NCBI GenBank assembly: GCA_048594725.1 | Contig: JBMDXA010000147.1 | Span: forward strand, 1 to 61,616 | Direction of reading: 5' to 3' | Length of the DNA: 61,616 nt | Origin: JAFDZV01 sp048594725 | GTDB taxonomy: Bacteria; Bacteroidota; Ignavibacteria; OLB7 | Part shown: positions 47,077 to 55,704 of the stretch, piece by piece | How positions within the stretch are numbered: the first letter of the stretch is position 1 | Layout: every line of letters starts with the position of its first letter | The notes under the pieces: model-generated | Databases searched by the model: none | Told to the model about the DNA's origin: nothing | Seen by the model: only the letters and a program-made list of their open reading frames with translations | Made by a program: the position numbers and the translations under genes

Positions 47077-48387
47077 ATGCTGGAACAGATCAGACGGCGA
47101 TTGCTGGGGCCCCCCGCCCCCGAAAGCGAGGAAGCCGGGGTGTTGAGCGGATATCCCCATTTCCGCCGCAACTACCTGCTCGGCATCGCCAACGGCGTCC
47201 TCTTCAACAACGGCCTCTCCTTCTTCAACAGGACCACCATCATCCCGGTGTTCCTCTCCTCGCTCGGCGCTCCGAGCATCCTTATCTCCCTGACGGCACT
47301 GTTCGAATCGCTCGGCTGGCATCTGCCGCAGTTGTTCGCCTCCAAGTTCGTGGTGCACAAGCCGCTGAAGCTTCCGTTGTACCGAGGGGCGGCCGTGATC
47401 CGGATGCTGGGACTGCTGATGGCGATCGGCGCGGCGCTGCTGGCCGCGAGCGATCCGTTCCTGGCGCTGCTGCTGTTCGTGTTCGGCTACGGTCTGTTCT
47501 CCATCGCCGGCGGGTTCGCCGGGCTGGTCTTCACCGAGGTGCTCGCCAAGACCTGCCCGAAGGAGAAGCGGGGGAGCTACTTCGGCTGGCGCGCCATCGT
47601 CAGCGGGATCGTGGGGCTGTATCTGGGGGTGAACCTTATCCGCCCGATCTTCACCGGCTTCGCCTTCCCCTATACGTTTCTGATCGTCTTTTCGATCGGC
47701 GCATTTCTGATCGCCATCAGCTTCTATCTGTTCACGCTTCAGAAGGAGCCGGTGCAGACCGATCTGCCGGCAAAGCGCACGCTGAAAGGGCAGCTCTCGG
47801 CGGCATCCGATATCCTCTCGGCCAACCCGCCGTTCCGCCGGTTCGTGGCATTCCGGGCGCTGATGATGCTCTGGTTCGCCGGGGTGCCGTTCTACATGCT
47901 CTTCGCGAAGGATCATCTCGGCGCCAGCGAGGGTGAGATCGGGACGTTCATCTCGTGGGAGTTCGCGGGGCTGATCGTGGCGAACCTCCTCTGGAGCTAT
48001 CTGTCCAACCGGGTGGGAAACAAGATCCTGCTGATTATCGCCTGCTCGCTGGGGTTGGTGGTGTCGCTGGGGGCGGTGCTCTACGCGGCGGAGCTGGTGG
48101 CGCTTCCGGCCTGGAGTTTCGGGGCCGTGTTCTTCCTGAGCGCGGCGGTGGATTCCGGCGTGGGGAACGGCGGGATAAATTACGCCCTGGAGATCGTGCC
48201 GGAGGGGGAGCGCCCCACCTACGTGGGGCTGATGAACTCCATCCTCGCCGGCTCCCTGATCGTTGCCGCCATCGCCGGGTCGCTCCGCGATTTCATCGGC
48301 TATACGGGGCTGTATCTGGTCACCGCCGGGGTGGCACTGGCCTCGCTGGTGATGATCCTCCGCCTGCCGGAACCGCGAAAGCGATAG
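47077..48387 (+). CDS. Major facilitator superfamily transporter
   Basis: The 436-residue protein has about twelve hydrophobic segments. It starts after a soluble N-terminal stretch with YLLGIANGVLFNNGLSFF, continues through IRMLGLLMAIGAALLA and LALLLFVFGYGLFSIAGGFAGLVF, and ends with GLYLVTAGVALASLVMIL. A central hydrophilic loop near residue 225-250 (KEPVQTDLPAKRTLKGQ) divides the two six-helix halves. CPKEKRGSYFGWRAIVSG resembles the cytoplasmic loop A motif of MFS carriers. The substrate cannot be told from sequence. It is a single gene just right of the AT-rich island. Confidence 0.85.
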   Translation: MLEQIRRRLLGPPAPESEEAGVLSGYPHFRRNYLLGIANGVLFNNGLSFFNRTTIIPVFLSSLGAPSILISLTALFESLGWHLPQLFASKFVVHKPLKLPLYRGAAVIRMLGLLMAIGAALLAASDPFLALLLFVFGYGLFSIAGGFAGLVFTEVLAKTCPKEKRGSYFGWRAIVSGIVGLYLGVNLIRPIFTGFAFPYTFLIVFSIGAFLIAISFYLFTLQKEPVQTDLPAKRTLKGQLSAASDILSANPPFRRFVAFRALMMLWFAGVPFYMLFAKDHLGASEGEIGTFISWEFAGLIVANLLWSYLSNRVGNKILLIIACSLGLVVSLGAVLYAAELVALPAWSFGAVFFLSAAVDSGVGNGGINYALEIVPEGERPTYVGLMNSILAGSLIVAAIAGSLRDFIGYTGLYLVTAGVALASLVMILRLPEPRKR

Positions 48388-48485
48388 AGCAGAGCAGCGG
48401 ACCAGGCCCGCGTACTGACCACGGGCCGTCATGAAACATCTTCTCACCGCTGTTCCCGGTTGTACGAGAAGCTCGCTATCTGTAA

Positions 48486-48502
48486 TTTGGACGAAGTCCA
48501 AA
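48486..48502. repeat. Short perfect hairpin TTTGGAC-GAA-GTCCAAA
   Basis: A seven-base perfect stem with a GAA loop upstream of the 48619 gene. It could lie in that gene's leader. Confidence 0.4.
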
Positions 48503-48618
48503 TAAACGTTGGACCCCACTCCTCTGTAACGCAGGGCGGATGCATCATGGCGTTCCGCCGCTTCTCTCATGCCGGGCGGCCGTTGCCGGTTGCCCGCCGT
48601 ACACTTTCCGGGGACACG

Positions 48619-48972
48619 ATGGCGACGCTCAGACCTCTGTGGATCATCATGCAGCAGACCAGCCGTGGGTGCATTTCCCGCAACTACTGCTGCAACACGT
48701 TGCAGTTCGAGTTCGGCAATCTGATGCTCTGCTTTCTTCCGGAGGCGTTCCTCCGCTTCGTCGATTTCATCGAGGGGCTGGATTCCTCCATCTTCGAACG
48801 CTCGCATCGCACCGGCATGACCCGCAAACTGGCCGTGGAGCTTCACCCCACGGAGATCATCATGACCCTCAGCAGCGACGAGGCCGATGAGCTGCGCGAG
48901 CTGGTGCGCGGCGCCAAAAGTGTTATCGAACTGGCCGATCCCCGCCGCCGTCCCCGGTATCTCAACAACTGA
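48619..48972 (+). CDS. Small uncharacterised protein (DUF6686-like?)
   Basis: From the ATG at 48619 the product is 117 residues. The core CCNTLQFEFGNLMLCFLPEAFLRFVDFIEGLD, with its preceding CISRNYCCN cysteines, recalls small Bacteroidota proteins of the DUF6686 group. The Cys residues may bind metal. The C-terminal half has HPTEIIMTLSSDEADELRELVRGA. No signal peptide. The frame is open further upstream (ATG 48547; TTG 48460), but the added residues are Arg/Pro-rich and include a hairpin region, so the short form is preferred. Confidence 0.5.
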   Translation: MATLRPLWIIMQQTSRGCISRNYCCNTLQFEFGNLMLCFLPEAFLRFVDFIEGLDSSIFERSHRTGMTRKLAVELHPTEIIMTLSSDEADELRELVRGAKSVIELADPRRRPRYLNN

Positions 48973-49029
48973 TCCGGCACGCAGCGGCTCCCCGGCCGAA
49001 CTTTTCCTCTACCAGAATTTCAGGCATCC

Positions 49030-50259
49030 ATGAAGCTTTCGACCGTTACAGGAGTACTCGCCGCATCGTTCCTTTCGTTGGTGCCGGCAATCGCCGTCCA
49101 TGCCCAGGAGAAGGGGGATTTCGAATTCGAGGGATATGCCGCCGTCAACTACTACAAGTATGCCTGGGATACCGACCCGCAGCGCCGCGCCAACGTGGAT
49201 GTGGAGCGCCTGGCGCTGGAGGCATCCTACCGCCTGAGCAGCAGGATCAAGGTGGAGGCGGAGGTGGAGTTCGAGCACGGCGGAACCGGCGCCAGCATGG
49301 AGTTCGATAAATTCGAGGAGTTCGGCGAGTACGAATCGGAGATCGAAAAGGGAGGGGAGGTGATCCTGGAGAAGCTGGAGGTGGAGATCGCCGTGATGCC
49401 GGAGTTCAACGTCCGCCTGGGACATTTCTATGTGCCGGTGGGACTGGTCAACGCCGATTACGAGCCGGGCGATTATTTCACCACGCATCGCTCCGAGGCC
49501 GAGGCGAGCATCCTCCCGTCGGTGTGGCACGAGACCGGTGTGGGAGTGTTCGGCAGCATTGGCGATCTGAGCTACGATGCGGTGCTGGTCAATGGCCTGG
49601 ATGCCACCGGCTTCAGCTCCGCCAACTGGATCATGCTGGGACACCAGACGCGGTTCGAGATGGCGAACGCCGAGAATCTTGCGGTGGCCGCACGCGCCGA
49701 TTACCGGTTCCTTCCCGGCTCCAAGGTGGGCGTTTCCGGCTACTACGGCAACAGCGCCGACAACAGGCCGAAACCGGATCTGTCGGTGCCGGCACATGTC
49801 GGCATCGCCGAGGCACATCTGGTGTATGAGACCGGTCCGTTCACCGCGCGCGGGCTGGTGCTCTACGGAGCGCTCCAGAACTCCGCGGAGGTCTCCAGGG
49901 CCAACCGCAGCATCTCCAACAATCTGAACGTGAAGCGCACGCCGGTGGGGAGCGCCGCGCTGGCCTGGTTCGTGGAAGCCGGCTACGATGTGCTCTCGCT
50001 GTTCGGCCCCGGCCAGGATACGGTCTGGACGCCGCAGCTCGATCTGTTCGGCCGTTACGACTTCTACGACACGATGTTCGATACCGCCGAGGGGATCTTC
50101 GACAATCCCCGCTGGGAACGCCAGGTGGTGACCGCCGGCGCCAACTATCATCTTGCCGAAGGCTTCGTGCTGAAGGCGCAGTACGCGCACCGCACGCTCG
50201 GCCTTGCCGCCGATAACATCGAGGATACCTTCTCGGCCGGTTTCGGCGTGCAGTTCTAG
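49030..50259 (+). CDS. Outer-membrane porin-like beta-barrel protein
   Basis: The 409-residue protein has a signal peptide (MKLSTVTGVLAASFLSLVPAIAVHA, then QEK). The rest is a series of amphipathic strands with alternating residues (VDVERLALEASYRLSSRIKVEAEVEFEHG, LEKLEVEIAVMPEFNVRLGHFYVPVG). It ends in a terminal Phe (FSAGFGVQF), the classic signature for BAM insertion. The pattern resembles phosphate-selective porin O/P-type barrels. Next on the same strand come an imelysin lipoprotein, a di-heme oxidoreductase and an S41 peptidase. This suggests an envelope iron-handling unit in which the barrel provides passage, but the substrate is inferred from context only. Confidence 0.8.
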   Translation: MKLSTVTGVLAASFLSLVPAIAVHAQEKGDFEFEGYAAVNYYKYAWDTDPQRRANVDVERLALEASYRLSSRIKVEAEVEFEHGGTGASMEFDKFEEFGEYESEIEKGGEVILEKLEVEIAVMPEFNVRLGHFYVPVGLVNADYEPGDYFTTHRSEAEASILPSVWHETGVGVFGSIGDLSYDAVLVNGLDATGFSSANWIMLGHQTRFEMANAENLAVAARADYRFLPGSKVGVSGYYGNSADNRPKPDLSVPAHVGIAEAHLVYETGPFTARGLVLYGALQNSAEVSRANRSISNNLNVKRTPVGSAALAWFVEAGYDVLSLFGPGQDTVWTPQLDLFGRYDFYDTMFDTAEGIFDNPRWERQVVTAGANYHLAEGFVLKAQYAHRTLGLAADNIEDTFSAGFGVQF

Positions 50260-50301
50260 AGATGTTCGATTGACGATTGTGGATTTCCGATTGGGGAGAG
50301 A
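50260..50301 (+). repeat. GATTTTCGATTG-type repeat following a stop codon
   Basis: AGATGTTCGATTGACGATTGTGGATTTCCGATTGGGGAGAG begins at the base after the porin gene's TAG. Confidence 0.7.
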
Positions 50302-50364
50302 GTTCGTGGGTGGTCCGTCGTCGTTGTACCGGAACCGCATGGTAGATCCGTGGTTCCATGTTCA

Positions 50365-50515
50365 ATCACTGCGGACCACCGGGGGCGGGCACATCCCGCG
50401 GGCGGACTACCGGCCAATCCCTCGTTCTTGCTCCATACTCTTCTGTACTATCCACCGCTGCCGCAGGCGGCGGACTACGACCCAAGCACTTCTCTGTACT
50501 AACTACTAACCAACC
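50365..50515 (+). repeat. Upstream repeats before the imelysin gene
   Basis: It contains GCGGACCACC with a CGGGCACATCCCGCG inverted stretch, then CCGCTGCCGCAGGCGGCGG. The final CTGTACTAACTACTAACC ends four bases before the ATG. The same three elements recur before 39990. Confidence 0.6.
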
Positions 50516-51601
50516 ATGAGCTATTTCGGTTCACGTACATCCCGTTGGAGCATTGCACTTCTTGCTCTGCTGTCGTTTGCGGCTGCCGGTTGCAGCGATG
50601 ATACTACTACCGGTCCCTCCACTGACGATCCGGTGGCGAACAAGGAAGTGCTGGAAAGTGTGGGCACCGATGTGATCCTCGCCACCTACACCGATCTCGA
50701 TACGGAGGCCGGCGCTCTGGCCGCTGCCGTGGTGGCGTTCAATGCCGATCCCACCGATGTGAAGCTGAGCAACGCCCGTCTGGCATGGATCAGCGCCCGG
50801 CGTCCCTGGGAGCAGAGCGAAGCATTCCTGTTCGGGCCGGTCGATACCAAGGGGATCGATCCGGGGATCGATAGCTGGCCGGTGAACAAGGCCGATCTGG
50901 ACGCCGTGCTCGCCAGCTCCGCGGTTCTCACCAAGGAGTATATCGACGGGCTGGAGGGGACGCTGAAGGGATTCCATACCATCGAGTATCTCCTGTTCGG
51001 CAGCGGCACCCTGAAGACCGCATCGCAGATCACCGCCAGGGAGCGTGAATATCTGATCGCCGTCACCCAGAGCTTCAAGGGGGCCACCAGCGAGCTTCGT
51101 GCAGCGTGGGACCCGGCCGGCGAGAACTTCGTGGGACAGCTCATCAATGCCGGCACCTCCGGCAGCATCTATACCTCGCAGGGGAGCGCGCTCGAGGAAC
51201 TGGTAAACGGCATGGCCGCCATCTGCGATGAGGTCGCCAACGGCAAGATCGCCGATCCGTACAACCAGCAGGATCGCTCGCTGGAGGAGTCGCAGTTCAG
51301 CGATAACTCCAACGCCGATTTCAAGGATAACATCCGGAGCGTGCGGAACCTCTACCGCGGGACGTATACCGGCACCACCGGCAAGGGGATCGGCTCGATC
51401 GTGGCCGCCAGGAACGCCACTCTCCATGCCCGCGTGCAGAACGAGATCGATGCCGCCATCGACGCCATCGGCGGCATGCAGCCCACGTTCGGCCGCGCCA
51501 TCTTCGACGACAAGCCCAGCGTGGAGGCCGCCATGGCAGCCGTGAACACCCTCAAGGCCACCCTTGAAGGGGAGGTGCTGGCCGTCGTGACCGGGAACTG
51601 A
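50516..51601 (+). CDS. Imelysin-family lipoprotein (IrpA/EfeO-like)
   Basis: The 361-residue protein is a lipoprotein (MSYFGSRTSRWSIALLALLSFAAAGC, lipobox AAGC, Cys 26). It carries the imelysin helical fold with the G-x-H-x-x-E motif GFHTIEYLLFG (near residue 154), implicated in iron binding. LAWISARRPWEQSEAFLFGPVD and SWPVNKADLDAVL are typical of the family. Imelysin-like proteins are periplasmic or outer-membrane-anchored iron-uptake components and are often encoded next to di-heme oxidoreductases, as here. A 13-bp stem-loop (51625-51659) separates it from the next gene and may set the expression ratio. ACTAACTACTAACC repeats lead into its start. Confidence 0.9.
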   Translation: MSYFGSRTSRWSIALLALLSFAAAGCSDDTTTGPSTDDPVANKEVLESVGTDVILATYTDLDTEAGALAAAVVAFNADPTDVKLSNARLAWISARRPWEQSEAFLFGPVDTKGIDPGIDSWPVNKADLDAVLASSAVLTKEYIDGLEGTLKGFHTIEYLLFGSGTLKTASQITAREREYLIAVTQSFKGATSELRAAWDPAGENFVGQLINAGTSGSIYTSQGSALEELVNGMAAICDEVANGKIADPYNQQDRSLEESQFSDNSNADFKDNIRSVRNLYRGTYTGTTGKGIGSIVAARNATLHARVQNEIDAAIDAIGGMQPTFGRAIFDDKPSVEAAMAAVNTLKATLEGEVLAVVTGN

Positions 51602-51624
51602 TCTTCCGGCCGGATGCATGATGC

Positions 51625-51659
51625 GATGCCGCCGGAAGGGGTTCCTTTCCGGCGGCATC
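51625..51659 (+). terminator. Strong intergenic stem-loop between imelysin and di-heme genes
   Basis: GATGCCGCCGGAA (51625-51637) pairs perfectly over 13 bp with TTCCGGCGGCATC (51647-51659). No U-run follows, so it may attenuate transcription or protect the upstream mRNA end rather than terminate fully. Confidence 0.6.
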
Positions 51660-51717
51660 CGTATATTGGGGGCTCCCCATGTTCGGCCCGCACTACGAAT
51701 TGTACTGAGATCCTCTG

Positions 51718-53094
51718 ATGAACGCTCGACGATGGTTATACCCCTGGCTGATGGCCGGCGCGCTCCTCGGTGCCTGTAATGATCCCGGCGTCGGCGCCGA
51801 TCCTGGCGGACAGGAGGTTCTGGCCGGCGGCGCCACGACGTTGTATAACGCCACCAGCGCAGCCTACTCCACCCCCGCTCCCAATCTCTCCCCGGCCGGG
51901 CTCGATCTCCATCTCCAGGGAGATGTCGGCTTCGGCGCCACCTTCGTCACCGCGCCCGCCCCTGTCAACAGCGGGCTGGGCCCGGTGTACAACAACACCT
52001 CCTGCGTTTCCTGCCATCCCCGCGACGGACGGGGACGTCCCCCCGTGCCGGGGGATGGGGGCTCCTCCATGCTCTTCCGTATCAGCGTTCCGGGAGAGGC
52101 TTCCGATGGCGGCCCCATGCCGGTGCCGGGGTTCGGCGGGCAGCTTCAGGACCGCGGAACGTTCGGGATAGAGCCGGAGGGGACCATCACGCTGGCCTAT
52201 ACCGACAGCGCCGCCACCTTCTCCGATGGTACGGAGTATCGTCTGCGCGTTCCCCGTTACACGGCCGGGCGCTCCTACAGGGCGTTCCCCGCCGGCATGA
52301 TGATCTCCCCCCGCGTGGCCCCGCCGGTGTTCGGGCTGGGCCTGCTGGAGGCGGTGCCGGAGGGCGTTATCCTGGCCGCCGCCGATGAGGCCGATCGCAA
52401 CGGCGACGGTATCTCCGGACGGCCGAATTACGTCTGGGATGTGAGCGCCGGAAGGCGTGCGCTGGGTCGCTTCGGCTGGAAGGCCAATCAGCCCACGCTG
52501 CTGCAACAGGCCGCCGCCGCCTACAACGGCGATATGGGCATCACCTCGTCGCTCTTCCCGGTGGAGTCGTGCCACGACCAGCCGCAGGGGGATGGGCGCG
52601 GCGATGATCCCGAGGTGAGCGATGCGGTGCTCCGCGCTACCGCATATTACACGCAGACGCTCGGTGTGCCGGCCCGGCGCCGCACCAAGGACCCGGTGAT
52701 ACGCCGTGGCGAAACGCTCTTCGGCGAGGCCAATTGTTCCGGCTGCCATCGCCCGGTGATGACGGCCGGAACGCTGGAAGGGGTGCCGGAGGTATCCGGC
52801 CAGCGCTTCGCCCCCTATACCGATCTCCTGCTGCACGATATGGGCCCCGCACTCGCCGATGGCCGCCCCGATTATCTGGCCGGCGGGGGGGAGTGGAGAA
52901 CGCCCCCGCTCTGGGGCATCGGGCTTACGCAGGTGGTCAACGGCCACAGCTTCTTCCTGCACGACGGCCGCGCGCGCAATATCCTGGAGGCGATCATGTG
53001 GCATGGTGGGGAGGCGGAGCGTTCCAGGGAATTCTTCCGGAAACTCTCCCGCACCGATCGTGATGCGGTGGTGGCGTTCGTGGAGTCGCTGTAG
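51718..53094 (+). CDS. Di-heme oxidoreductase family c-type cytochrome (DHOR)
   Basis: The 458-residue lipoprotein has a lipobox LLGAC (Cys 20). Two CxxCH heme-binding motifs are visible, CVSCH at 96-100 and CSGCH at 340-344, about the spacing of the DHOR family (formerly thiol oxidoreductase). Supporting segments are GLGPVYNNTSCVSCHPRDGRG, RYTAGRSYRAFPAGMMISPRVAP, FGLGLLEAVPE and APYTDLLLHDMGPALADGR, with TPPLWGIGLTQVVNGHSFFLHDGRARNILEAIMWHGGEA toward the end. In Bacteroidota it accompanies imelysin genes and is thought to take part in envelope redox and iron chemistry. Heme supply fits with hemF in the same window. Its start at 51718 gives the lipoprotein signal. Confidence 0.92.
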   Translation: MNARRWLYPWLMAGALLGACNDPGVGADPGGQEVLAGGATTLYNATSAAYSTPAPNLSPAGLDLHLQGDVGFGATFVTAPAPVNSGLGPVYNNTSCVSCHPRDGRGRPPVPGDGGSSMLFRISVPGEASDGGPMPVPGFGGQLQDRGTFGIEPEGTITLAYTDSAATFSDGTEYRLRVPRYTAGRSYRAFPAGMMISPRVAPPVFGLGLLEAVPEGVILAAADEADRNGDGISGRPNYVWDVSAGRRALGRFGWKANQPTLLQQAAAAYNGDMGITSSLFPVESCHDQPQGDGRGDDPEVSDAVLRATAYYTQTLGVPARRRTKDPVIRRGETLFGEANCSGCHRPVMTAGTLEGVPEVSGQRFAPYTDLLLHDMGPALADGRPDYLAGGGEWRTPPLWGIGLTQVVNGHSFFLHDGRARNILEAIMWHGGEAERSREFFRKLSRTDRDAVVAFVESL

Positions 53095-53144
53095 CCCGTG
53101 ATGCTGCCGCGCAACGGTACTTCAAGTTCACCGGCGAGTACAAG

Positions 53145-54485
53145 ATGGTTCTCAGAACGATAGCCGCAGGTCTGCTCCGGGTGTTCTTCCTGGGGTCGGT
53201 AGTGGGTGTGGCTTGTTGCCAGGCCCAGGATTCACCAGAGCTCAACGCCGCCGGCAGAGCCGCTGTGGTGGATAGCCTGGATGCCGCATTGCGCAGATAT
53301 TACGTGTTCCCCGATACGGCAGCCAGGATGGCAGCACATCTGCGGCATCGGCTGGCCGGTGGCGCATACGATTCCCTGCACACCACTGCGGGCTTCACCG
53401 ATGCGGTGATGAGAGATATCCGCTCGATCAGCGCCGACCAGCATCTCTCGTTCCGCTATGATCCGCCGCTCGAAAAAAGAATCGCCGAATTCATCGCACA
53501 TCCGCAACCTGATATCACCGATGTCCGGAAGGAACGGGAAGAGAATTTCTTTTATAGAAAAGTCGAAATATTTCCCGGCAACATCGGCTATATGAAATTC
53601 ACCGGCTTTGCTGATACCAGCCAGCAGGCCAGAAAAACTGTGCAGGCCGCGATGCGGTTTGTGGCGTACAGCGGTGCTCTGATTCTGGATCTTCGGGAAA
53701 ATCGTGGCGGCAGAGCGCCGATGGCGGGGGAAATTCTGAGCTGTTTTTTCGATCGTCCCACGCTGGCCGGCCGCACCTACAACCGGCTGGACGATTCCTG
53801 GAGCGATGAATGGATCGTCAACGACAGCGCCGTCACCTCCGGCCTGACGCTCGGGATGCCGGTGTATGTCCTTGTCGGCAGCGAAACATTTTCAGCCGCC
53901 GAGGGGCTTGCGTATGCTCTTCAGCATCTCAGAAATGCGCTTGTCGTGGGCGATACTACCGCCGGCGGAGCGCACCGTACCAGAAGTTTCATGCTGGGTA
54001 ATGGATTCGTGGCGTTCATCCCCTTTACCAGAAGCGAAAATAGTATCACGAAGACCGACTGGGAGGGGACCGGAGTACTGCCGGATATCCCGGCCGATGC
54101 CGGCAGCGCCATCCAGAAGGCCCGGGAGCATGCCATAACGCAGCTGCTGCAAGGCGCCACCGATGAGAATGAACAGAAGAAACTGCGCTGGCTGCTGAAC
54201 GACCTGAAAGCAGGGGCGCCCGATATCGCTGTTCCGGATTCGTTGCTGGAGCGATATACCGGCGACTTCGAGGAGTTCTCGTTCCGGTTGGAAGGAAGGC
54301 ATCTCGTCTGCATCAATACGCACCGGACGGGAAAAATAGACCGGCTTGTCCCTATCTCCGAGACGCTCTATAAAATAGACGATGCATCACAGGTGGAATT
54401 CATCACCGATAGCGATCTGCGATGCTCGTCCATACGGCTCCTCTGGTCCGATGGCTGGGTGGATACGATATCCCGAACGAAATAA
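53145..54485 (+). CDS. S41-family serine peptidase (tail-specific protease type)
   Basis: The 446-residue protein has a signal peptide with a Cys pair (VVGVACCQAQ), so a lipoprotein is possible. The N-terminal helical cap resembles the IRBP-like S41 subgroup (DSLDAALRRYYVFPDTAARM, TDAVMRDIRSISADQHLSFRYDP). The peptidase core has IGYMKFTGF, LILDLRENRGG and the nucleophile Ser in VLVGSETFSAAEGLAYAL (near residue 250), followed by VVGDTTAGGAHR. No PDZ domain is seen. A C-terminal lipocalin-like part (LLERYTGDFEEFSFRLEGRHLVC) follows. The gene lies 50 bases after the di-heme gene on the same strand and ends at a hairpin shared with the convergent gene. Confidence 0.85.
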   Translation: MVLRTIAAGLLRVFFLGSVVGVACCQAQDSPELNAAGRAAVVDSLDAALRRYYVFPDTAARMAAHLRHRLAGGAYDSLHTTAGFTDAVMRDIRSISADQHLSFRYDPPLEKRIAEFIAHPQPDITDVRKEREENFFYRKVEIFPGNIGYMKFTGFADTSQQARKTVQAAMRFVAYSGALILDLRENRGGRAPMAGEILSCFFDRPTLAGRTYNRLDDSWSDEWIVNDSAVTSGLTLGMPVYVLVGSETFSAAEGLAYALQHLRNALVVGDTTAGGAHRTRSFMLGNGFVAFIPFTRSENSITKTDWEGTGVLPDIPADAGSAIQKAREHAITQLLQGATDENEQKKLRWLLNDLKAGAPDIAVPDSLLERYTGDFEEFSFRLEGRHLVCINTHRTGKIDRLVPISETLYKIDDASQVEFITDSDLRCSSIRLLWSDGWVDTISRTK

Positions 54486-54504
54486 TCCTGCCGATAATGG
54501 GGAA

Positions 54505-54532
54505 GGGAGCCGGAGCGTAACTCCGGCCTCCC
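54505..54532. terminator. Hairpin between convergent genes
   Basis: GGGAGCCGGAG-CGTAA-CTCCGGCCTCCC forms a stem of about 11 bp with one bulge, placed between the S41 gene and the leftward Rnk-like gene. It could end both transcripts. Confidence 0.6.
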
Positions 54533-54578
54533 ATCAGGCATCGTCTGATTTTCTCGTTCCGGTACCTTCCGCCTGGCC

Positions 54579-55007
54579 TTAGCTGCCCGCAGGTCTGCTA
54601 TAATGTTCCTCCGGGCTGCCATGAAGGCGCGCTTCCGGCTGGTAGACCACCTTCCGGATGAGATAGCGCTTGGTCCCCGCCGGCACCGTGAACGCCACAA
54701 CATCACCTTCGGATTTTCCCAGCATCGCCACGCCGAGCGGCGCCAGAACCGATATCTTCAGCCGGTCCACGTTGGCGTCCGGCGGATATACCAGAGCGTA
54801 GGTGACGCTCTCTCCGTTGGATACATCGATCAGTTCCACTATCGAATTCATCGTCACCACGGTCTGCGGCACCACCTCAGGGGAGACGATGGTGGCGGCG
54901 TTCACTCTGGTCATCAGCTCCATGCGCGCGTTTCCCAGCGCCCTGGGCGGATTGTAGTTTTTCACGAGATCGACAAGCCGATCCCGGTCGGGCTGTGTTA
55001 TAAGCAT
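54579..55007 (-). CDS. Rnk/GreA-C-terminal-domain protein, copy 1
   Basis: From the ATG at 55007 (MLITQPDRDRLVDLV) the product is 142 residues: a short N-terminal helical part (ALGNARMELMTRVNAATIVSPEVVP) and a GreA/GreB-type FKBP-like domain. The domain shows VTMNSIVELIDVSNGESVTYALVYP, ISVLAPLGVAMLGKSEGDVVAFTVPAG and KRYLIRKVVYQPEA. This is the layout of Rnk, the regulator of nucleoside diphosphate kinase that binds RNA polymerase. It lacks the coiled coil needed for transcript cleavage. A paralogue lies 44 bases upstream on the same strand, so the two are probably one operon. Confidence 0.85.
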   Translation of the reverse strand: MLITQPDRDRLVDLVKNYNPPRALGNARMELMTRVNAATIVSPEVVPQTVVTMNSIVELIDVSNGESVTYALVYPPDANVDRLKISVLAPLGVAMLGKSEGDVVAFTVPAGTKRYLIRKVVYQPEARLHGSPEEHYSRPAGS

Positions 55008-55051
55008 GGGTATCTCCGGATTAGTATACGTGGGCGATACGTCTATGGGAG

Positions 55052-55459
55052 TCACCGCTGAAGCTCTCCATGCACCTTGGGCTGGAGCACTTCGGTGACC
55101 GCCAGTTTCAGAATGTCATCTCCGAGAGCGAAGTCGATGAAATCTCCCTCGCTGCAGCCGAGCAGGGTGCGTCCCAGCGGCGAGAGTATCGAGAGCTTTC
55201 GCCTGCCGGGATTGGCATGATGGGGATAAACCAGCATATACAGCCCGGTTTCGCGATGCGTCAGGTTCATCACCTTCGCGGTGGAATACATCGAGATGAT
55301 CGTTCTGGCTAATCTCGATTCCGGCACGATAACCGCATCGCGCAGCTTGTTTTTCAGGAGCGCGATCTGTTCGATTTCCGAGGAAAGGAACGGGCGGTAC
55401 GTCGTGAGAAACTGGCTGATACGGTCATGGTCTTCGGCGGAAATCACATAGTTTTTCAT
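55052..55459 (-). CDS. Rnk/GreA-C-terminal-domain protein, copy 2
   Basis: The 135-residue product from the ATG at 55459 (MKNYVISAEDHDRISQFL) has the same arrangement as its neighbour: an N-terminal helical part with IEQIALLKNKLRDAVIVPESRLA, then VMNLTHRETGLYMLVYPHHAN, LSILSPLGRTLLGCSEGDFIDFALGD and LAVTEVLQPKVHGE. Longer frames upstream to 55663 have no conserved residues. The two copies differ widely in sequence, so they are old paralogues that may respond to different conditions. It is probably an RNA polymerase-binding regulator; direct evidence is absent. Confidence 0.85.
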   Translation of the reverse strand: MKNYVISAEDHDRISQFLTTYRPFLSSEIEQIALLKNKLRDAVIVPESRLARTIISMYSTAKVMNLTHRETGLYMLVYPHHANPGRRKLSILSPLGRTLLGCSEGDFIDFALGDDILKLAVTEVLQPKVHGELQR

Positions 55460-55704
55460 GATAAGCCATCCTCGTTGATGAAAAATTGAGGAACTGGTAA
55501 AAAGCTTCGGCCGGTCATGTGCGGTAGCGCCCCTGGGGCTTGCCGGGCGCACATGGCTGGTATACTCGGGGAGAGATGGATAATGGCTGGTGGTACTCTT
55601 CGGAAGAGCATTTCCGTAGGGATGCAAGCCGATGGTTGCAGCGGGAAAGTCAACCCGCAGCACTGCGTATCGGATACCCTGGAATGTTCCCGAAGAGGCC
55701 GGGA

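Noticed and set aside
47011..48846. 611-codon minus-strand frame opposite the MFS transporter
   Set aside because: Highly charged low-complexity translation; the plus strand shows twelve hydrophobic segments.
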